Assembly: GCA_946534455.1 (NCBI GenBank)
Contig: CAMNCR010000056.1
Span: 1-7,118 of the forward strand
Reading direction: 5' to 3'
DNA: 7,118 nt
DNA from: an uncultured Clostridia bacterium
Lineage (GTDB): Bacteria > Bacillota > Clostridia > Christensenellales > Aristaeellaceae
The notes beneath the pieces were generated by a model. It was not told the DNA's origin and ran no database searches. It was given only the letters and a program-made list of their open reading frames with translations. This document shows, one piece after another, positions 6,056-7,118 of the stretch (within the stretch, counting starts at the first letter, position 1; every line of letters starts with the position of its first letter). The translations under genes were made by a program, and so were the position numbers.

Positions 6056-6931
6056 TCAGCTCAGCTTCTTGCGCAGATACTGACTCGTGTTCTCGATGAT
6101 CAGCACCACCACGAACAGCGCCAGCAGCACCGCGCCCAGGCTTTCATAGTCCCGCCAGCCGATGAACTCATTGATCAGGATGCCCAGACCGCCGGCGCCC
6201 ACATAGCCCAGAATCGCGGCCGCGCGGATATTCATTTCCAGGCTGTAGAGACAGTAGCTCAGATAGGTCGGCAGAATCTGCGGCATGGCAGAGGTCCGGA
6301 AGGCCTGGAATTTATTGGCTCCAAAGCTTTCCGCCGCCTCAAAGGCGCCCATCTCGATCGTTTCAATGGATTCATACATCATCTTGGCAATGATGCCGAA
6401 GGTGAAGATGATGATGGCTACCGTGCCCGCAAAGGTTCCCAGGCCGAAGATCAGGGCCGCAAACTTGGCGATGATCAGCGTCGGCAGCGTCCGGATGACC
6501 ATCAGCAAAATGCGCAGGAACCAGACGACATATTTGTTTTTATTGATATTCGTGGAGGAAAGCACCGCGATGGGAAGCGCCAGCGTCGCGCCGATGACGG
6601 AGCCCATGATGGACATCTTGATCGTATCGAACAGCGCGTTGAAAAGCTTGGCGGTGTTCGCGGGGTCTCCGCCGAAATAGCTCCAGTTGGGCTGGAAAAT
6701 CCGGCCCAGAATATAGCCCAGCTGGTACCCCCGGCTGATGATAATCCCGAAATCAAATTCCGTCACCTTCGCCGAGATCAGCACGATGGCGATCACGATC
6801 GCGGCGATAAAGGGCGTGCGGGAAACCGGCTTCTGGACGGTGTGCCCGTTGGGCAGCGTAACCGTACGCGGCTTGAAGACCCGGTCGAACAGAGGCACCC
6901 GGTAGGCCTTCTCCGATGTTTTTTTCTTCAT
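6056..6931 (-). CDS. phnE: PhnE, phosphonate-type ABC importer permease (first copy)
   Basis: This inner-membrane permease of 291 residues forms, with the second copy downstream, the likely channel for substrate delivered by a PhnD-type binding protein. Residues 1-40 are a charged cytoplasmic tail. Hydrophobic segments follow at about 41-56, 104-127, 135-150, 155-183, 220-245 and 264-281. The cytoplasmic coupling loop that docks on the ATPase is clear: EAAESFG at 198-204, with the following PQILP at 217-221. The glycine-rich stretch LGYVGAGGLG at 241-250 is typical of PhnE. I chose the ATG at 6929-6931 over the GTG at 6938-6940 because GAGGTG sits 6 bases upstream of the ATG and would serve as its ribosome site; the GTG falls inside that site. 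The gap to phnC is 10 bases. The family transports phosphonates, phosphite or organophosphates; the actual substrate cannot be read from the sequence. Confidence 0.92.
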   Translation of the reverse strand: MKKKTSEKAYRVPLFDRVFKPRTVTLPNGHTVQKPVSRTPFIAAIVIAIVLISAKVTEFDFGIIISRGYQLGYILGRIFQPNWSYFGGDPANTAKLFNALFDTIKMSIMGSVIGATLALPIAVLSSTNINKNKYVVWFLRILLMVIRTLPTLIIAKFAALIFGLGTFAGTVAIIIFTFGIIAKMMYESIETIEMGAFEAAESFGANKFQAFRTSAMPQILPTYLSYCLYSLEMNIRAAAILGYVGAGGLGILINEFIGWRDYESLGAVLLALFVVVLIIENTSQYLRKKLS

Positions 6932-6943
6932 GGCCGGCACCTC
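6929..6943 (-). promoter_or_regulatory. Ribosome binding site that decides the first phnE start
   Basis: On the coding strand, GAGGTG directly overlaps the phnC stop and is followed by CCGGCC and then ATG at 6931. The 6-base spacer is normal for an ATG start. The alternative in-frame GTG start is part of the same hexamer and would have no site of its own at the proper distance, so the three-residue N-terminal extension is unlikely. Confidence 0.65.
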
Positions 6944-7118
6944 AATGCTCCGCGGTGGGAATCGCCGCGCCGTTATAGATGTCGTCCAGGATTTCCTGCG
7001 TCACGCTGGCCGTCGGTCCGTCATAGACGATTTCCCCTGCCCGGATGCCGATCACCCTGGAGCAGTAGTTCAGCGCCAGATCCACGTGGTGAATATTGAT
7101 CAGCACGGTAATGTTCAT
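6942..7118 (-). CDS. phnC: PhnC, phosphonate-type ABC importer ATPase (C-terminal 58 residues only)
   Basis: This is the carboxy end of the ATP-binding subunit that powers uptake through the PhnE permeases encoded just downstream. The frame is open from the right edge to a TGA at 6942-6944, so the N-terminal part with Walker A, the signature motif and Walker B lies outside the window. The visible part begins near the H-loop: INIHHVDLALNYCSRVIGIR carries the switch histidine, and it is followed by GEIVYDGP, the usual strand and turn after the nucleotide-binding core. The pattern matches the PhnC family (H-x-VD-x-AL-x-YC, then YDG) better than general amino-acid or peptide importer ATPases. The Met codon at the window edge is internal, not a start. 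The next gene begins within 10 bases, so the two are co-transcribed. Another importer ATPase of the same family, for example for phosphite or an organophosphate, cannot be excluded from this fragment alone; the PhnE neighbours support the call. Confidence 0.9.
   Translation of the reverse strand: MNITVLINIHHVDLALNYCSRVIGIRAGEIVYDGPTASVTQEILDDIYNGAAIPTAEH

Noticed and set aside
5831..7099. A 422-codon plus-strand open frame opposite the phnE genes
   Set aside because: It has the same antisense composition and covers parts of two well-supported permeases and phnC; no recognisable domain or ribosome site supports it.
1..7118. CRISPR arrays, tRNA or rRNA genes, insertion sequences and phage genes
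   Set aside because: No regularly spaced repeats, cloverleaf-like or rRNA-like sequence, or transposase, integrase or phage protein pattern was seen on either strand.

Overview
The window is a compact, GC-rich bacterial region in which every supported gene lies on the minus strand. Strong AGGAGG-like Shine-Dalgarno sites, tight gene packing, a duplicated phosphonate-type permease followed by a cytoplasmic metallophosphatase, and a Gram-positive-style Sec signal peptide suggest a GC-rich member of the Bacillota, most likely a clostridium. This is inferred from gene style; no marker gene is present.

In the direction of transcription (right to left), the window enters inside phnC, the ATPase of a phosphonate-type ABC importer; only its last 58 codons are present. 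Two different PhnE permeases follow (6056-6931 and 5198-6040), then a two-domain 5'-nucleotidase-family metallophosphoesterase without a signal peptide (3675-5195), a 12-helix MATE transporter (2317-3678) and a ketopantoate reductase-family oxidoreductase (1280-2293). Gaps between these genes run from a 4-base overlap to 23 bases, with no room for an internal terminator. A 12-bp perfect hairpin with a T-rich tail (1231-1274), starting 5 bases past the last stop codon, closes the unit. I read it as one operon whose start, probably including phnD and the promoter, lies beyond the right edge.

The operon pairs import of a phosphonate or phosphate-ester-like compound with a cytoplasmic hydrolase able to release phosphate, then adds an exporter and an NAD(P)H-dependent reductase. 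No C-P lyase gene (phnG to phnM), phosphonatase or phosphonoacetate hydrolase is visible. A phosphate ester, nucleotide or similar molecule is therefore at least as plausible a substrate as a true phosphonate. The roles of the MATE and reductase genes here are unknown.

Beyond the terminator is a separate unit: a sigma-A-like promoter (1169-1198), a structured leader of about 110 bases, and a secreted protein gene that starts at 1052 and runs off the left edge with 350 codons visible. The protein has a signal peptide, a very acidic low-complexity segment of about 180 residues with no Lys or Arg in its first 160, a predicted beta-rich module, and a second acidic stretch. It is easy to overlook because a longer-looking arginine-rich shadow frame overlaps it and it has no stop codon in the window.
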